DNA from: Phoma sp. XZ068
Taxonomy: Eukaryota; Ascomycota; Dothideomycetes; Pleosporales; Didymellaceae
Length of the DNA: 64,000 nt
NCBI GenBank assembly: GCA_004835665.1
Contig: RBKR01000010.1
Span: 1,612,001 to 1,676,000, forward strand
Reading direction: 5' to 3'
Shown here: in pieces, positions 1 through 10,148 of the stretch
Position numbering within the stretch: position 1 is the first letter of the stretch
Layout: each line of letters opens with the position of its first letter
Made by a program: the position numbers and the translations under genes
The notes under the pieces: model-generated
The model's database searches: none
What the model saw: the letters and a program-made list of their open reading frames with translations, nothing else
What the model was told of the DNA's origin: nothing

Positions 1-402
1 TTCAATCGTCAGCGACTGGACGCGTCGCTGCGGGCTGCTGCAGCTGTAACGGAATATGCTCTCTTCATTCGTAATGCCATTCAATTAATTTACTGAAACG
101 ATAGCCCGCATTGTGTTTACCACTATCAGGAATCGCCAGGAATGTACAGCCTACGTGTTGGAGTGATTCAGCGCCTAACCCCGTTGAATGTAGCTTACGT
201 GAGCGCCCGGGGCTGCGGGACGAATGCTGGGAACCAATGAACGCACGGTATCGTCGCTAGCCCTCAGCTGACACATGATATAACATGATATAGCTCGCAT
301 CTCTTCGATCTTGTTCGATTTTCAACGCAAATCTTCTCCCTTCGACTCATCCCACGTTCTCGCTTACATAGGCTGGTTTTTCACTTGGACCCGCTCGAAG
401 TG
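1..402. other. No gene recognised at window start
   Basis: I see no long open frame, RNA gene or repeat here. The last 100 bases are the likely upstream region of the small gene that begins at 403. Confidence 0.5.
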
Positions 403-1095
403 ATGTCACTGGATCAAGCAGCCCTGACGATCCCAACTCTATGCGGCTTGCTTGAAAAGACACACAAGACTTTTGGCAACGTCTACTACCCTTTTGGAGC
501 TCAACAATGCGAAATGATCACCAAATGCTCGGCCATTGCTGGGAGCGATCGCAGGACCTGGCAAAAGACCAGGAACACAACCAAGGCGCGAGCACACCGG
601 ATATTGAGTGATATGGCTAAGCATAAACTTGAGCTTTTCCTCCTGCTCGCCTTGTCTGTCACTCCAACAAGGCTTGGAAGCTTGAAATCGAAGGACTATC
701 TGAGAGGACTGAATGCATGGTGGGATAAGGTTGACCATCCAAAAGGTCTGAAAGAGGCAGTCGAACACCACTCGAGTATCTTACCTCCCCGACCAAAGAA
801 CCTTAAAACGAACACATGCCAAGGTTAGTGTGCATGAACGTAGCTGGATTTTGCTGATGACCTCGTAGTCTCGCCGGCGCCGTTTGTATCTGTTGTCCAA
901 AGGGACGTTTTGCTCAACTTCCTTCAACAACACTCTGAGGCGGATACGACTTATCAATTAATGGTTCCTAGTGACATGTATGCAAAACCCTCGCTTTTAT
1001 TGTCTCGCGAGATGAGTCAGGCGCTGCTGAAATTTGCGATAAGTGACGCTCGGGGGAGAGAGGAAGCGTTCTACGAGGACGCCCCTTCTGGATAA
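403..1095 (+). CDS. Hypothetical protein, two exons (215 aa)
   Basis: Exons 403-823 and 869-1095 are joined by a 45-bp intron (GTTAGT donor, a CTGAT branch-like site, TAG acceptor). The splice keeps the frame and yields 215 residues, which is the main reason for believing the gene. The ATG at 403 is the first in frame; the frame is open 18 bases upstream but only from a TTG. I recognise no domain. The N-terminal half is rich in Lys, Arg and Thr, the middle has a short hydrophobic stretch (LELFLLLALSV), and the C-terminal exon looks like an ordinary folded region. It overlaps the end of a weak minus-strand frame at 1071-1370. Function is unknown. Confidence 0.55.
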
Positions 1096-1370
1096 CAAAA
1101 TAGTACCGTAGCACCGCCATACAACATGCAGCCCTGATCTGCCAGAATCTCTACAAATTCAACATCTGTGTCACCCCGTCCAGTCTCAATCATGGTCGTG
1201 GCAGCTCTTCCGCCTGACACTTGTATATAACCGCATTCACTTCCCTTGTCGACTACGACTCCGCGCACCTCCGGATAATCTTTGAACTCATAGAGCCCCG
1301 TTGTCTCCTCATCCGCAAGCCGCAATGTAGGCATGTTCATGATCTGACGCTGAGTTAGTACGAACTTCAT
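1071..1370 (-). CDS. Possible small hypothetical protein (99 aa)
   Basis: A minus-strand frame beginning MKFVLTQRQIMNMP runs for 99 residues and has an ordinary protein-like composition (many Gly, Glu and Val). It overlaps the last 25 bases of the gene at 403-1095 on the other strand, so the two genes would converge. I recognise no family, and no upstream exon is convincing. It may be the last exon of a longer gene or a chance frame. Confidence 0.25.
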   Translation of the reverse strand: MKFVLTQRQIMNMPTLRLADEETTGLYEFKDYPEVRGVVVDKGSECGYIQVSGGRAATTMIETGRGDTDVEFVEILADQGCMLYGGATVLFCYPEGASS

Positions 1371-1388
1371 GCAAAAAGTCAAAATCAA

Positions 1389-2308
1389 GTAATACTAGCT
1401 TTGCGGCTTTTTCTCGGAAGGCGTCCTTCATATGGTCATCCCTTGTCATGTCTGATCCTATGCGGACGGCCAGGCTGGAAATGCATCAGTCATGTTTTCC
1501 TTTCGCGGATCCCAGATCTAATACCGCTCCAGGTAATTTGGGAATTACTATGTTGGCCAGGACCTTTATTACACGGCAGAAATCCTATACTACTGAGAAT
1601 GTATAACTTGAAATAGAGATCTTTGTATATTGGGAAGGGCGAAGGTTCGTCGCTGGCTTGCGGGATCGTGCAAAGGAATTGTTCCGGAGTACACATGGCC
1701 ACAACGCTCAATATAGCGGGGTAAGCGGATGCACTAAAATCGCGGGAGTCATCACGTGCGCTCGGAACACAGACCGCTTGGACAGCACGGTTCCGTCCTT
1801 AGAAATAATTGATGACTTGCGAGGTGGACATCCAAAGAAGACTAATATTAAGGATCCGATAGACAAAATGAGTCACCGAAGATCACGGTAAGTATTTAGG
1901 GTCGCGAAGCTCAAGTCCTCAGGTTGGGCTATCAACTTTTGTAGAGGAGTCCATGTCACAAGTATCTTTGAGAATCCACGTGGTAGACCGTCCACAAAAA
2001 CGATTTGTTGTCACCTCATGCGCTGAACTGTTTTACAGCATGATTCGCTTCCATTCTGTTCTATCCCACTCAACACGCCTCATACAGCTTCGACTGCTAG
2101 TCCTCATCTCACAGACTTGGTCGCCCTGTTCAAGAGCAAAACCTTGGATACTTTGTGTGGCACAGCGTGAGCCATCAAAAAAACAGCGGAACCAACACAG
2201 GTATTCACTAGTGTCTGTGAGATAGCTGACGGCAAATATAAAAGATCAAGAGCAGCGGATGTAAAGTGCTCTAGGAACCATACCTCTGTGTGCCGAAGTC
2301 TTGCCTAA
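1389..2308. other. Intergenic, no supported gene
   Basis: Several short frames (60-90 codons) exist on both strands, but none has a recognisable motif, splice structure or consistent codon use. I see no repeat here. Confidence 0.5.
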
Positions 2309-3145
2309 TCACTCCAGATTGTGATCTACCGTACGGTGTATGTCTTCCACAATTTCGGAAGCCGTGGAATAATCTCCCATCCAGCATTTTCGTACAACGG
2401 AGCCGGCCTGAATAGTTTCCAGTGGAGGAAATTCGCACTCTCTGAAACGCCTTTGAACTTCATCCTCATCTTCTGCAGGATCGAGATCAGGGAACGGTAG
2501 CTGGCCGCTCATCATAACGTAAATAGCCGTTCCAAGCGCGAACATATCCGTTCTCTCATTGCAGAGATTTGCATCTGGTCGTGGCATCGAAGACATGGTG
2601 CTCTCGGCTGCGCCTCCGTTGAGCTTGATTGATCCATCATGGTCCAGTACTCTTCCCTGGAAATCACATATCTTGACTTCCAGATTGCTGTCCAGAAGAA
2701 GGTTGCCAACGCTGATGTCACAATGCAGGACACCTTTGTTGTGAATGTGAGCAAGGCCCTCCGCCGCCTGCCATGCCCATTCCACCCTCTGACTGAATGG
2801 CGTTCGAGCAGCATTTGTCCGGAGATAATTTTCCACGGACCCGTTGGTCATGTTTTCCAATAGAAGGCCATCGTCATTTCTCCGCACGAGACCGACGACT
2901 CTTGGGTGCTGTCCAAGGTGTCGTAGAATCTGTTCTTCGATTTCAAGGCCTTTCACAGCGGCTTCTCTAACTTTTCGACGATAGTTAAGGCCATGTGAGG
3001 AAAAGAGATTCTCTTCGTTGGGAGGTACAAGTGGGAATTTGAGGACAGTATTCTCGTCAACAAAGCCAATAAAATTGCTGGCACCGGCTGCGATGACTTG
3101 TTTGACTCCAGCTGGAGACCAGGATCGAAATTCGTATGGATCCAT
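2309..3145 (-). CDS. Protein kinase-like protein (278 aa)
   Basis: A single-exon kinase-like fold. The ATG at 3145 (MDPYEFRSWSP) is preferred because the frame upstream to 3298 looks non-coding. Visible kinase landmarks are a short glycine-poor N-lobe, the putative ATP lysine in NTVLKFP (K36), an acidic helix-C region near residue 70, the catalytic loop HCDISVGN at 141-148 (HRD replaced by HCD, the loop Asp and Asn kept), DFQG at 161-164 in place of DFG, and the FALGTAIYVMMSGQLPFPD segment typical of helix F onward. Fungal genomes hold many such small divergent kinases. It should phosphorylate Ser/Thr if active; the HCD change and the extra residue in DFxG leave activity open. The partner and pathway are unknown. 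Confidence 0.75.
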   Translation of the reverse strand: MDPYEFRSWSPAGVKQVIAAGASNFIGFVDENTVLKFPLVPPNEENLFSSHGLNYRRKVREAAVKGLEIEEQILRHLGQHPRVVGLVRRNDDGLLLENMTNGSVENYLRTNAARTPFSQRVEWAWQAAEGLAHIHNKGVLHCDISVGNLLLDSNLEVKICDFQGRVLDHDGSIKLNGGAAESTMSSMPRPDANLCNERTDMFALGTAIYVMMSGQLPFPDLDPAEDEDEVQRRFRECEFPPLETIQAGSVVRKCWMGDYSTASEIVEDIHRTVDHNLE

Positions 3146-3419
3146 TGCATATTTTGGACCACTCGCTGTTGGATCTGATTGTAAGGTGTTATATGTATAA
3201 TGTGTTTGTTGTTTGGGAGTGCAAAAACTAGCCGCAAAAGCAACGTTGACTTGGAGCCTTGGCAGCGCTCCTCCCCGGCAACATGGGTAAATGCGCACAG
3301 CGTTGCAATGAACTCTGCTACAGGGCGCATCCGAGCGTGTTAGCAGTGGAGAGCCAAGTCACACCGCCTTTGTCTGCCCGTTGTGCATTAGCGTAAAAGC
3401 TGCAACGGCACAAGCAAAG

Positions 3420-3563
3420 TCGAATCAAATCATATCGAATCGAATCGAATCAAATCGAATCAAATCGAATCACATCGAACACATCGAACACATCGAACAC
3501 ATCGAACACATCGAACACATCGAACACATCGAACACATCGAACACATCGAATCGAATCGAATC
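3420..3563. repeat. Minisatellite of ATCGA-based units
   Basis: A run of 5-bp AATCG/AATCA units (about 3420-3475) passes into about eight tandem copies of the 9-bp unit ACATCGAAC (about 3475-3550) and ends in AATCG units. The open frame through it is a by-product of the 9-bp period. Confidence 0.9.
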
Positions 3564-5336
3564 TACTGCCATCTCAAATTGGATCATTACCGTTAGTCAC
3601 CAAAAGAGCACAAGCCCATCCTGTAGTGTGAGCGAATAGGACTCCCGGCTTCGTTCGACACCCCAATGTGGCCCGCTACAGTACATCCGCAGGCTGTGCA
3701 GCGCATCCTGACATATGTCGGCTGCTCGATTGTGACATGTAGGATTCACTGCTGCCTGCTGATACTGTTGGCAAGTGATATATATGTGTGTCTGTTGCCT
3801 CGCTAGATTCGACACAACAGCAGAACACAGCACATTTCGGACAATACTTGAACTGTTACATCTACAACATGTGTGAGCGTCAACACCACAAACGCAAGTA
3901 CATCAACTGTACCGCCAATCCGAAACATATCATCGAATCTACGACGATCATTCAATGCACCGGCGCCGCCACTGGCTCCTGTCCTGGATATACTGAGAAC
4001 TACTCTATCGGAAGTAGCAACGTCCATGGAGGCATTTGCCCAAAATGCTGATTTCTTCCGCCAGTAAGTCACGGCATGGGGTTTAGTGCCAAACAACTAA
4101 GACTGGTCATAGACTGACGGTAGGAGGCTTTGATGCAATTTTAAATTGTGTCAACTGTTGAGATGTGTCACAATGTCAAACTTTCAGGACGACTCATGGC
4201 TTCCTCATCTCTATCACTTATGGAAACAGGGGGATGTCTTCACTCGCTTCGATAGACTCGATCAATCGCAAACCTCATTCCAAACTCATTCACGGTCTTT
4301 ACCCTGACTTTCATTCCTAAGCCAGTTTGGCTGATCTGATTCGAACTGCTCCGTGCATATCCGTTGTCGCTGCTGTCAGATTTTTGACCACTCACGTTGA
4401 GTAGCGAAAGCACGAGCTATTTGTCGCGTGCCGCGTCGTTGAAAATTGGTGCAAAACCTTGGTTTCGATAAAAGCTACCGACTGTTGACATGTACCAAGA
4501 TACGCTTCTCGATTCGCTGGGTCTCAGGCCAGTTGGAACCTGTTGGAGGGCACATTGCAAGATCTTTTGATGCGATGTCAGCCTCACAGCTGCACCTCAC
4601 GGCTGCAGTCGATAGCTCGAAGTCGTGATATGCAGATGATGGTGCAGATTCAATACCTCACGACGAAGTATTGAAGAGCAAATGGCGTCATGATCGGCGT
4701 AGCCCTAGCGCCAATCTCAATGACAATGAACCTATGCTCCATCACTGCCGCGCAAGCAACGTTCCCAGCAAACACCATGTTTTGAAGATCGTGAGCCGCG
4801 TACGGTCAATCCATGCGCTGTCCACGGGTTGTTTGCGAAACACCTTCCTTACCCCGTGACTTAGCGTCGGAAACGTCTTAGCCAGCGAACTAACTACACT
4901 TGTCTTTTTACAGAGGCTATACAACTATAGGAATATAGGAAAATAACAAGTAAATAATTGTATATATAAAAGTGAATAAAAATTATAATAGGTGAACAGG
5001 GACCCCAATCATAGTGATACTTCATTGCAACCATCTCGCACACGTGACGATTACGGCCGTACTACGGATGCCGCTTCAGCTACTGACTACTACGGTATCA
5101 TTGACCACTACACTATCGCCCGACTGCGCACGTGACCGTAATCCGTACAGGGTATCACCCGTACGATGGACGGTTGGAAGCGCTGCAGTCGCGAGACAAC
5201 CTAGCCAGTAGAGTATGACAGCCGGACTTCAGTCCGTTCACAGTTGCTAGGCAAGCTCTTCTAGACAGCTCAAGGTATGCTTCAGCCAGTCCGTTAGCCG
5301 GATCGCCTACGAACGAATAGCCAAGAACAGTGTTGG
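3564..5336. other. Intergenic, no firm gene
   Basis: I support no gene in these 1.8 kb. The best fragment is a frame near 3873-4063 that could splice (GTAAGT donor at 4064, TAG acceptor near 4112) to a few more codons, but it has no in-frame ATG. Positions 4920-5000 are AT-rich. Nothing here resembles the continuation of the pogo element that borders the LINE at its other end. Confidence 0.4.
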
Positions 5337-5580
5337 ATTGGTTGGTTGGTTGGTATTCAGTTTTCGTCTAGTTGATGGGGATTAAGTCCACCATCTCGCC
5401 TCCCGAAGGGCATATACGACGTGCTAAGCTATGGAATTACAGTGCTGCCACTACCTTAGAAAGCATTTCTTGCCTGCGCGGGTATTGCTACCATTTCAGA
5501 ACTACAGCTCCCCGTCCAGTTGGGGAGGCTGAGCGATGTATGTACATTAAGGTGATTTCCTTGCATTCTGAGGCATCTAT

Positions 5581-5585
5581 GTGCC

Positions 5586-5628
<43 letters not shown>

Positions 5629-5690
5629 TGTGTATGTGTGTGTGGTGAGAGGGAGTGTGTATGTGTTTGGAGGGGGGGGGGGGGGGTTCG
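5581..5690. repeat. Microsatellites in the LINE A 3' region
   Basis: A (GA)n tract, then (GT)n-like sequence and a run of about 14 G lie in the 3' untranslated region of LINE A. The right LINE has a related CT/CA-rich tract at about 49300-49370, so these belong to the family. Confidence 0.9.
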
Positions 5691-5754
5691 CATCCATTGT
5701 GCTGGACCTAGCAGAACTAGGTGCTGCATTGCTGCTGTTGCAGGGCTGCAAGAG

Positions 5755-8199
5755 CTAGCGAGGGCAGATCTTGGTGTAGTACTGTGTAAGTTTGACAAAG
5801 GCTTCAAAGGCCTCTGGCTCCCTCACTAGTGCTGCCGTGTACGTTAGGCCATCAGCCTGGCTGGATGGTGGTATTGGTGGTCGCAGTGGCCATCTGCTAA
5901 AGGTTCCTCGGGTCTTGCGGCAGAGCACGAGGTGCTCTGGCGTCTTGTCGCGCCCGCATGAGCAGGTGAGGTTCGCATCCTTGTGGTTGTACATTCGGTG
6001 ATACCAGGCAAAGTCCCCATGCCTAGATCGGATAGAGAGCAGTCTAGCTAGGGTGGCTCTTGGTAGGTCTAGTTCCCTTGGACTGCTGCGTGGTGCATAG
6101 CCCAAGTCCCAGCTCTTGTACCATTTTGAGAGCTTGGTCTTCTTGTCAGACCACCAGGTCTGTTGTGTGTGGCGCAGTGTCTTGCGGGCTATTGTCTTGA
6201 TGCCTGAGAGTGTAGGCAGAGCGGCTTTTCCAGTCGAGGGTGATGGGTGCTGGGCTTCTAGGTTGGCTAGTCTGTCTGCTGCCTCGTTTCCTTCAATGCC
6301 TAGGTGTCCAGGGGCCCACTTGATGGAGACGTCGTGTGTCTCCATGGCACCATGGCACTCCAGGAAGGCCCATTGAGAGGTAGGGGGTGCGCCGCCCCTG
6401 AGGCACCAGATCACTGAGGTGCTGTCTATGCACAGCCAGATTCGGCGGGTGCGGAGCGCTGGTTGCCTTACGGTATGCTGGAGGCCTCTCCATGCTCCTA
6501 TGGCCTCGGCGTCAAAGACGTGCGAGGTAGAGTTGAGTGACCCGCGTCCAGTGTGCAGTTGTTTTCCGTTCTGATACACTGCAAAGCCGTAGGTCACCCG
6601 CTTTTCTCCTTCCTTTGTGTACTGTTCAGAGCCATCTGAGAAGATAGTGACATCTGGTGGTGAGAGCTGAGCCCACCATTCTTTGAAAGCCTTAGCTGCA
6701 GTCTTCTTGTCTATGCCAAGCGTTGGGTCCGTTCGGCAGCCGGTTGAATAGTGAGGGGCTGTTAGTGTAGTCCTAGGGATCTCTGGCAGAAGAGATGCCA
6801 TCTGTTGGACTTTCGTCTTGACTCGCTGGGGTTGTCCAGTTTTTACGCCCCTGTTTACTATATGTACCAATGTGCGTCTAGTAAGAGGATGGTCTGCATC
6901 TGTAGTGCGCAGATGGGTTGCAAATCTGAGCTTAGCTTCCTCGAGTGCGACTGCTGCCGAGAGCAGTCCGGCGTCTCGGAAGAGTGTAGCTATAGGCGTT
7001 GTTCTCCACGCTGGTAGGATGCCCCTTGCTGCTATAGCGAGTGTCTTGTCTATAGCAGCTATGTGCCATCCAATGTAAGCGCTGACCTCTTGCGGCCCGC
7101 CTGGTTTGAGTGAGTGTGGTTGTTTCGTGCGGCCTCTGTACCAGCACTCCGTCCCATACAGAAGCGACGGGTACACACAGGCAATAGTAGCCTTGCGGAG
7201 GGAGCTGGCTGGTGGTCCATAGGTAGTCCTAGCTAGGCTGCGAATATGATAGGCTACCTTGGCAGCTTTGGCAGTGCGTGTGGCTACATGTCGTCGAAAG
7301 GTAAGTCTGCGGTCAAACCACATTCCTAGCCAACGCAGGGCTGGCTGGCTGTGCTCTCCACCTGGGAGGATAGGGTGGATGGTGAGCTGCTCGTCTACAA
7401 CACATGGTGGTGCATAGCTGCTCCGCTGTCTAGTCAGGTGTATCATTTCCTGCTTTTCTGGGGCAAAGGTGACCTTGTTCGCCTCGCCCCATGCTCTGAT
7501 CTGCCGTAGATCGGATGCTAGCAGCTCCACGTTGTTGTCCATAGAGTGTGAGGCCCGGTATAGACACACGTCGTCTGCATATCCAAATCTCCGTTCTGTG
7601 TCCATAGATAGTAGCTCGGCTAGGTACAGCGTGTACAGGACAGGCGAGAGAGGCGAGCCTTGGGGTGTGCCACAGGCGACAGGGTAGCTAGGAGTAGTGA
7701 CCTGTCCAAGGCGGACCTGAACCCTCCGGGCCGTGAGGAACGAGTCTACAAAGAGCATGGTCCTTTGTGGCCAGCCCTGTTGGGCCATCCGGTGCAACAG
7801 GCGGTTCTTGAGGAGGGCATCAAAGGCGCCTTGCACATCTAGGGTGACCATAGTGACATGCTTTCCAAGCACCCATGCTGCTTCAGCGTCGTGGGTGAAG
7901 GCTGCAGTGAGGTCTGCTGCAGAGCGCTTTGGAAGGGCGCCGCCGTGCTGGGGGCTGAGGATCTTGTGTGTCATGGCCGTCCACGCGATTCTTCTGGCTA
8001 CTGTTCGTTCAAGTCCCTTTCCAATGCAAGAGAGAAGCGCTATAGGTCTCCAGGAGCGGGGCGACGTTCGGTCAGTCCTCCCCGTCTTAGGTATCATTGC
8101 TACCTCTGCGAGCTTCCATTGTGCTGGGAAGTGGTTGAGCTCAAGGCATCGCTGGAAGATTCTTCGTATGAGTTCCCCAAACCTGAGCCCAGCAGGCAC
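5755..8199 (-). CDS. LINE ORF2, reverse transcriptase and RNase H part (left copy)
   Basis: An 814-residue open frame. The reverse transcriptase domain spans about residues 10-270, with the conserved SWRPIALLSCIGKGLE block, the catalytic Asp in LDVQGAFD, TPQGSPLSPVLY, and YADD at 207-210. An RNase H domain follows (SDGS near 520, DAEA, CIDST, then GHLGIEGNEAADRLA near 640). The C-terminus has a cysteine/histidine cluster (CSCGRDKTPEHLVLC). The frame starts in a different phase from the endonuclease frame upstream, so ORF2 carries a one-base frameshift near 8180; its first residues are not a true start. Residues up to about 508 equal the right copy; beyond that about 10% differ. The product would copy LINE RNA at a nicked target, but the frameshift should block the full protein. 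Confidence 0.85.
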   Translation of the reverse strand: MPAGLRFGELIRRIFQRCLELNHFPAQWKLAEVAMIPKTGRTDRTSPRSWRPIALLSCIGKGLERTVARRIAWTAMTHKILSPQHGGALPKRSAADLTAAFTHDAEAAWVLGKHVTMVTLDVQGAFDALLKNRLLHRMAQQGWPQRTMLFVDSFLTARRVQVRLGQVTTPSYPVACGTPQGSPLSPVLYTLYLAELLSMDTERRFGYADDVCLYRASHSMDNNVELLASDLRQIRAWGEANKVTFAPEKQEMIHLTRQRSSYAPPCVVDEQLTIHPILPGGEHSQPALRWLGMWFDRRLTFRRHVATRTAKAAKVAYHIRSLARTTYGPPASSLRKATIACVYPSLLYGTECWYRGRTKQPHSLKPGGPQEVSAYIGWHIAAIDKTLAIAARGILPAWRTTPIATLFRDAGLLSAAVALEEAKLRFATHLRTTDADHPLTRRTLVHIVNRGVKTGQPQRVKTKVQQMASLLPEIPRTTLTAPHYSTGCRTDPTLGIDKKTAAKAFKEWWAQLSPPDVTIFSDGSEQYTKEGEKRVTYGFAVYQNGKQLHTGRGSLNSTSHVFDAEAIGAWRGLQHTVRQPALRTRRIWLCIDSTSVIWCLRGGAPPTSQWAFLECHGAMETHDVSIKWAPGHLGIEGNEAADRLANLEAQHPSPSTGKAALPTLSGIKTIARKTLRHTQQTWWSDKKTKLSKWYKSWDLGYAPRSSPRELDLPRATLARLLSIRSRHGDFAWYHRMYNHKDANLTCSCGRDKTPEHLVLCRKTRGTFSRWPLRPPIPPSSQADGLTYTAALVREPEAFEAFVKLTQYYTKICPR

Positions 8200-9589
8200 G
8201 GAGTAGTCGCACAGTAGAGCGGTCAGTGCCTGGTGAGGTGCTCGAGACCCCTACCGTGTTTCGCTCCGTTTCCTCTAGTGAGATGTGTGTGCTCCACGGG
8301 AGGGGATCTGCATTCACCTGGCCTGGGTAGTGTCTGAGGTCATCCTCTGCCGTGTACCGGTTGAGGACTTGCTCTCGAAGCGCCTCTGCCTTCTCCAGCG
8401 AGTCAGATATGGTTGTGCCATTCACTACAAGAGGAGTGTCCTGGTTCTCTGGTGTGAGCTTGTGCCAGGCAATGATCTTGAACAGGTCTTTATCGTCCTT
8501 GGCATTGTCAATGACATGCCTCCAGTACTGCCTCTTGGCCTGTCGGACGGTAGTCTTGAAGGCCTGTCTCTCCTCTAGTAGACTGCCAGAGCCGAGCTGT
8601 CTAGCCTGTTTGTAGGCCTGGTAGGCAGTTTTGCACTCCTTGGTCCACCATGGTGCAGCGCGGCCTTCCTTGCGGTCGGGCTTGCCTGCTGTCTGTACAG
8701 AGTGCTGTATGGTCTCTGTAAGCAGCGCGACACATTCCTCTAGCTGTGCTGCGTCCTGTGTTGCAAGCGGGTCTGGGATGTTCTGGACACCCATCTCCAC
8801 TAGCCCAGCGAACTTGGGTAGGCTTGCCTCGGGGACCCTGTAATGGTACTGTTCTAGATGCGGAGTGCCTGGTGTGGAGAGGGGAACAGAGGTTACTATC
8901 GTCTCATGGTCTGACCCGCTGTGCATGCTAGCATCCACAGCAGACTGGGCGAATGGGATGTTAGAGAAGGTAAGGTCCAGGACATGGCCAGCGCAGTGTG
9001 TTGGCTGCCCTGGCACACCAATGTAGTCCATAGAGGCGTTAGCAGCCCATCTAGCTAGCTCTACACCTCCGTTGGCTGCAGTGATAGTAGGCTCAAAGGA
9101 TTCGTGTCTAGCGTTACAGTCGCCCCCTACAAGGCAGAGTTGAGGGGGTATGAGATGTGTGACGTATTGGATGACGTCTGGGGTGTGTGGCTGTCTGTAG
9201 CAGTTGAGTATGGCAACTCCATTCACTACAGCCCACAGCATGTCTGGGTGGTTGAGGCTCTCTCTAGCCTGGTATCGTAGGTGGTGTCCTTTGCGGATGT
9301 AGGTCATCACCCTAGGGCGGGCTGAGCCTGGTGTGTTGGGGCTGTCCCAGGTGCTGATAGGTGCGAGGTGTATGAAACCAGGGTGGGTAGAAGTTCTGGA
9401 CTTGGCACATGTGAAGGGCTCCTGTACGCACACCACGTCTATGCCCTTCTGGAAGGCCACCTCTAGCATTGTGATGTGCCAGGGCGAGCTCCTGCTGACA
9501 TTAGCCCAGCACACGCGGAGTTGTTTGCTCGGTAGGCTGGGTTGTTGACGCCTGTTGTAGGCTGTGATGTTGTAGGGGTGTTCTAGCAT
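8141..9589 (-). CDS. LINE ORF2, endonuclease part (left copy)
   Basis: A 482-residue frame holding the apurinic-type endonuclease domain of a Tad1/I-like LINE: VVCVQEPF (catalytic Glu about 57), NCYRQPHT, GGDCNARH and the terminal SGSDHE motif. It should nick target DNA to prime reverse transcription. Its ATG overlaps the ORF1 stop as ATGCTAG, an arrangement that fits termination-reinitiation. The frame runs out near residue 460 in RLLRACW, where the reverse transcriptase frame takes over in another phase, so the intact ORF2 has been split by a small indel. The same break is present in the right arm. Confidence 0.85.
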   Translation of the reverse strand: MLEHPYNITAYNRRQQPSLPSKQLRVCWANVSRSSPWHITMLEVAFQKGIDVVCVQEPFTCAKSRTSTHPGFIHLAPISTWDSPNTPGSARPRVMTYIRKGHHLRYQARESLNHPDMLWAVVNGVAILNCYRQPHTPDVIQYVTHLIPPQLCLVGGDCNARHESFEPTITAANGGVELARWAANASMDYIGVPGQPTHCAGHVLDLTFSNIPFAQSAVDASMHSGSDHETIVTSVPLSTPGTPHLEQYHYRVPEASLPKFAGLVEMGVQNIPDPLATQDAAQLEECVALLTETIQHSVQTAGKPDRKEGRAAPWWTKECKTAYQAYKQARQLGSGSLLEERQAFKTTVRQAKRQYWRHVIDNAKDDKDLFKIIAWHKLTPENQDTPLVVNGTTISDSLEKAEALREQVLNRYTAEDDLRHYPGQVNADPLPWSTHISLEETERNTVGVSSTSPGTDRSTVRLLRACWAQVWGTHTKNLPAMP

Positions 9590-9936
9590 GTTGATGGCGG
9601 GTCATCGCTCATGCTGGCGTCTTCCCTCTCCGAGGTGGACGGGTCAGTGTGGATAGTTGATTGTGGGCGGATGCTGCCGGCAGACAGTTGTCCTACATTG
9701 AGACTTCTCTGGCCCGTGGCGGCCCGCCTTGGTCTCTTTTTTCCGCCAGTGGTAGAGGAGGATGCATAGGAGGCAGTGGTTGTAGGAAGTGACGCTCTGT
9801 TGTCTCCTTCTTGCCTCTGGGTGCAAGGGTGGGGAGGCGCTGTCTCCAATGTCTCTGTAGGGGTAGCCTCGGGCTGAAGTGTTGCCTGTCTGAGGGTCTC
9901 TTCAACGGTCCTTGGTTTCCGCAGGTGCTTGAACAC
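9583..9936 (-). pseudogene. LINE ORF1 remnant (left copy)
   Basis: About 110 residues, rich in Thr, Pro and Arg, directly upstream of ORF2 and ending in the stop that overlaps its ATG. It is too short for a Tad1 ORF1 and lacks CCHC knuckles. Its first 10 or so codons (MFKHLRKPR) are pogo DNA read out of frame, so the element is 5'-truncated and this is not a natural start. Confidence 0.6.
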
Positions 9937-10148
9937 GCTGGTGTCTCCGCGCCAGAGTAACGCGGCTTACACTATATTGATTAGCAATTCTGGTGTAGCA
10001 AAGTTTTTCTCCAGGTTCCAACGCATCGATAGCTGCAAGCGCATCGTCAATAGGTGCCATGGTGGTTGAGTAATGACGCGTCAAAGTATGGTGTTGTTTT
10101 TGGTGTTCGATCGTCACGCAGGTCCGATCGTCACGCGCACGGACACTG
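9909..10148 (-). mobile_element. pogo-like transposon, 5' end only (left copy)
   Basis: The element starts at 10148 beside a TA dinucleotide with a terminal inverted repeat of about 41 bp (starting CAGTGTCCGTGCGCGTGACG on the minus strand). A transposase start at 10060 (MAPIDDALAAIDALEPGEK) encodes the first 50 or so residues of the helix-turn-helix DNA-binding region, ending at SRVTLARRHQ. The LINE then interrupts it. The rest of the transposase and the other terminus are absent on this side, unlike in the right arm. Confidence 0.75.

Larger units (their letters stand above)
5337..9908 (-). mobile_element. Tad1-like LINE, left copy (LINE A), 5'-truncated
   Basis: A non-LTR retrotransposon read on the minus strand. 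From 5' to 3' it holds an ORF1 remnant, the endonuclease part of ORF2, the reverse transcriptase plus RNase H part, a 3' untranslated region with GA, GT and poly-G tracts, and a (TTGG)n tail (CCAA on the element strand) at 5337-5353. ORF1 is short and lacks the zinc knuckles usual for Tad1 elements, so the 5' end is truncated; the 5' junction cuts into a pogo transposase gene at about 9908. From 6676 inward it matches the right-hand LINE with no difference seen; from 6675 to its 3' end it diverges by roughly a tenth at protein level. The left half is therefore a different LINE copy spliced to the duplicated one. Confidence 0.85.

Noticed and set aside
3381..3596. Open frame across the minisatellite encoding repeated HIE residues
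   Set aside because: It is created by the 9-bp repeat period and has no coding features outside it.
3788..4112. Possible small gene or exon with a GTAAGT donor
   Set aside because: There is no in-frame ATG, no clear upstream acceptor and no recognisable protein.
5372..5829. Frames with Arg-Glu or Ser-Leu runs and poly-Gly or poly-Pro
   Set aside because: They read through GA/GT microsatellites in the LINE 3' region and are not genes.
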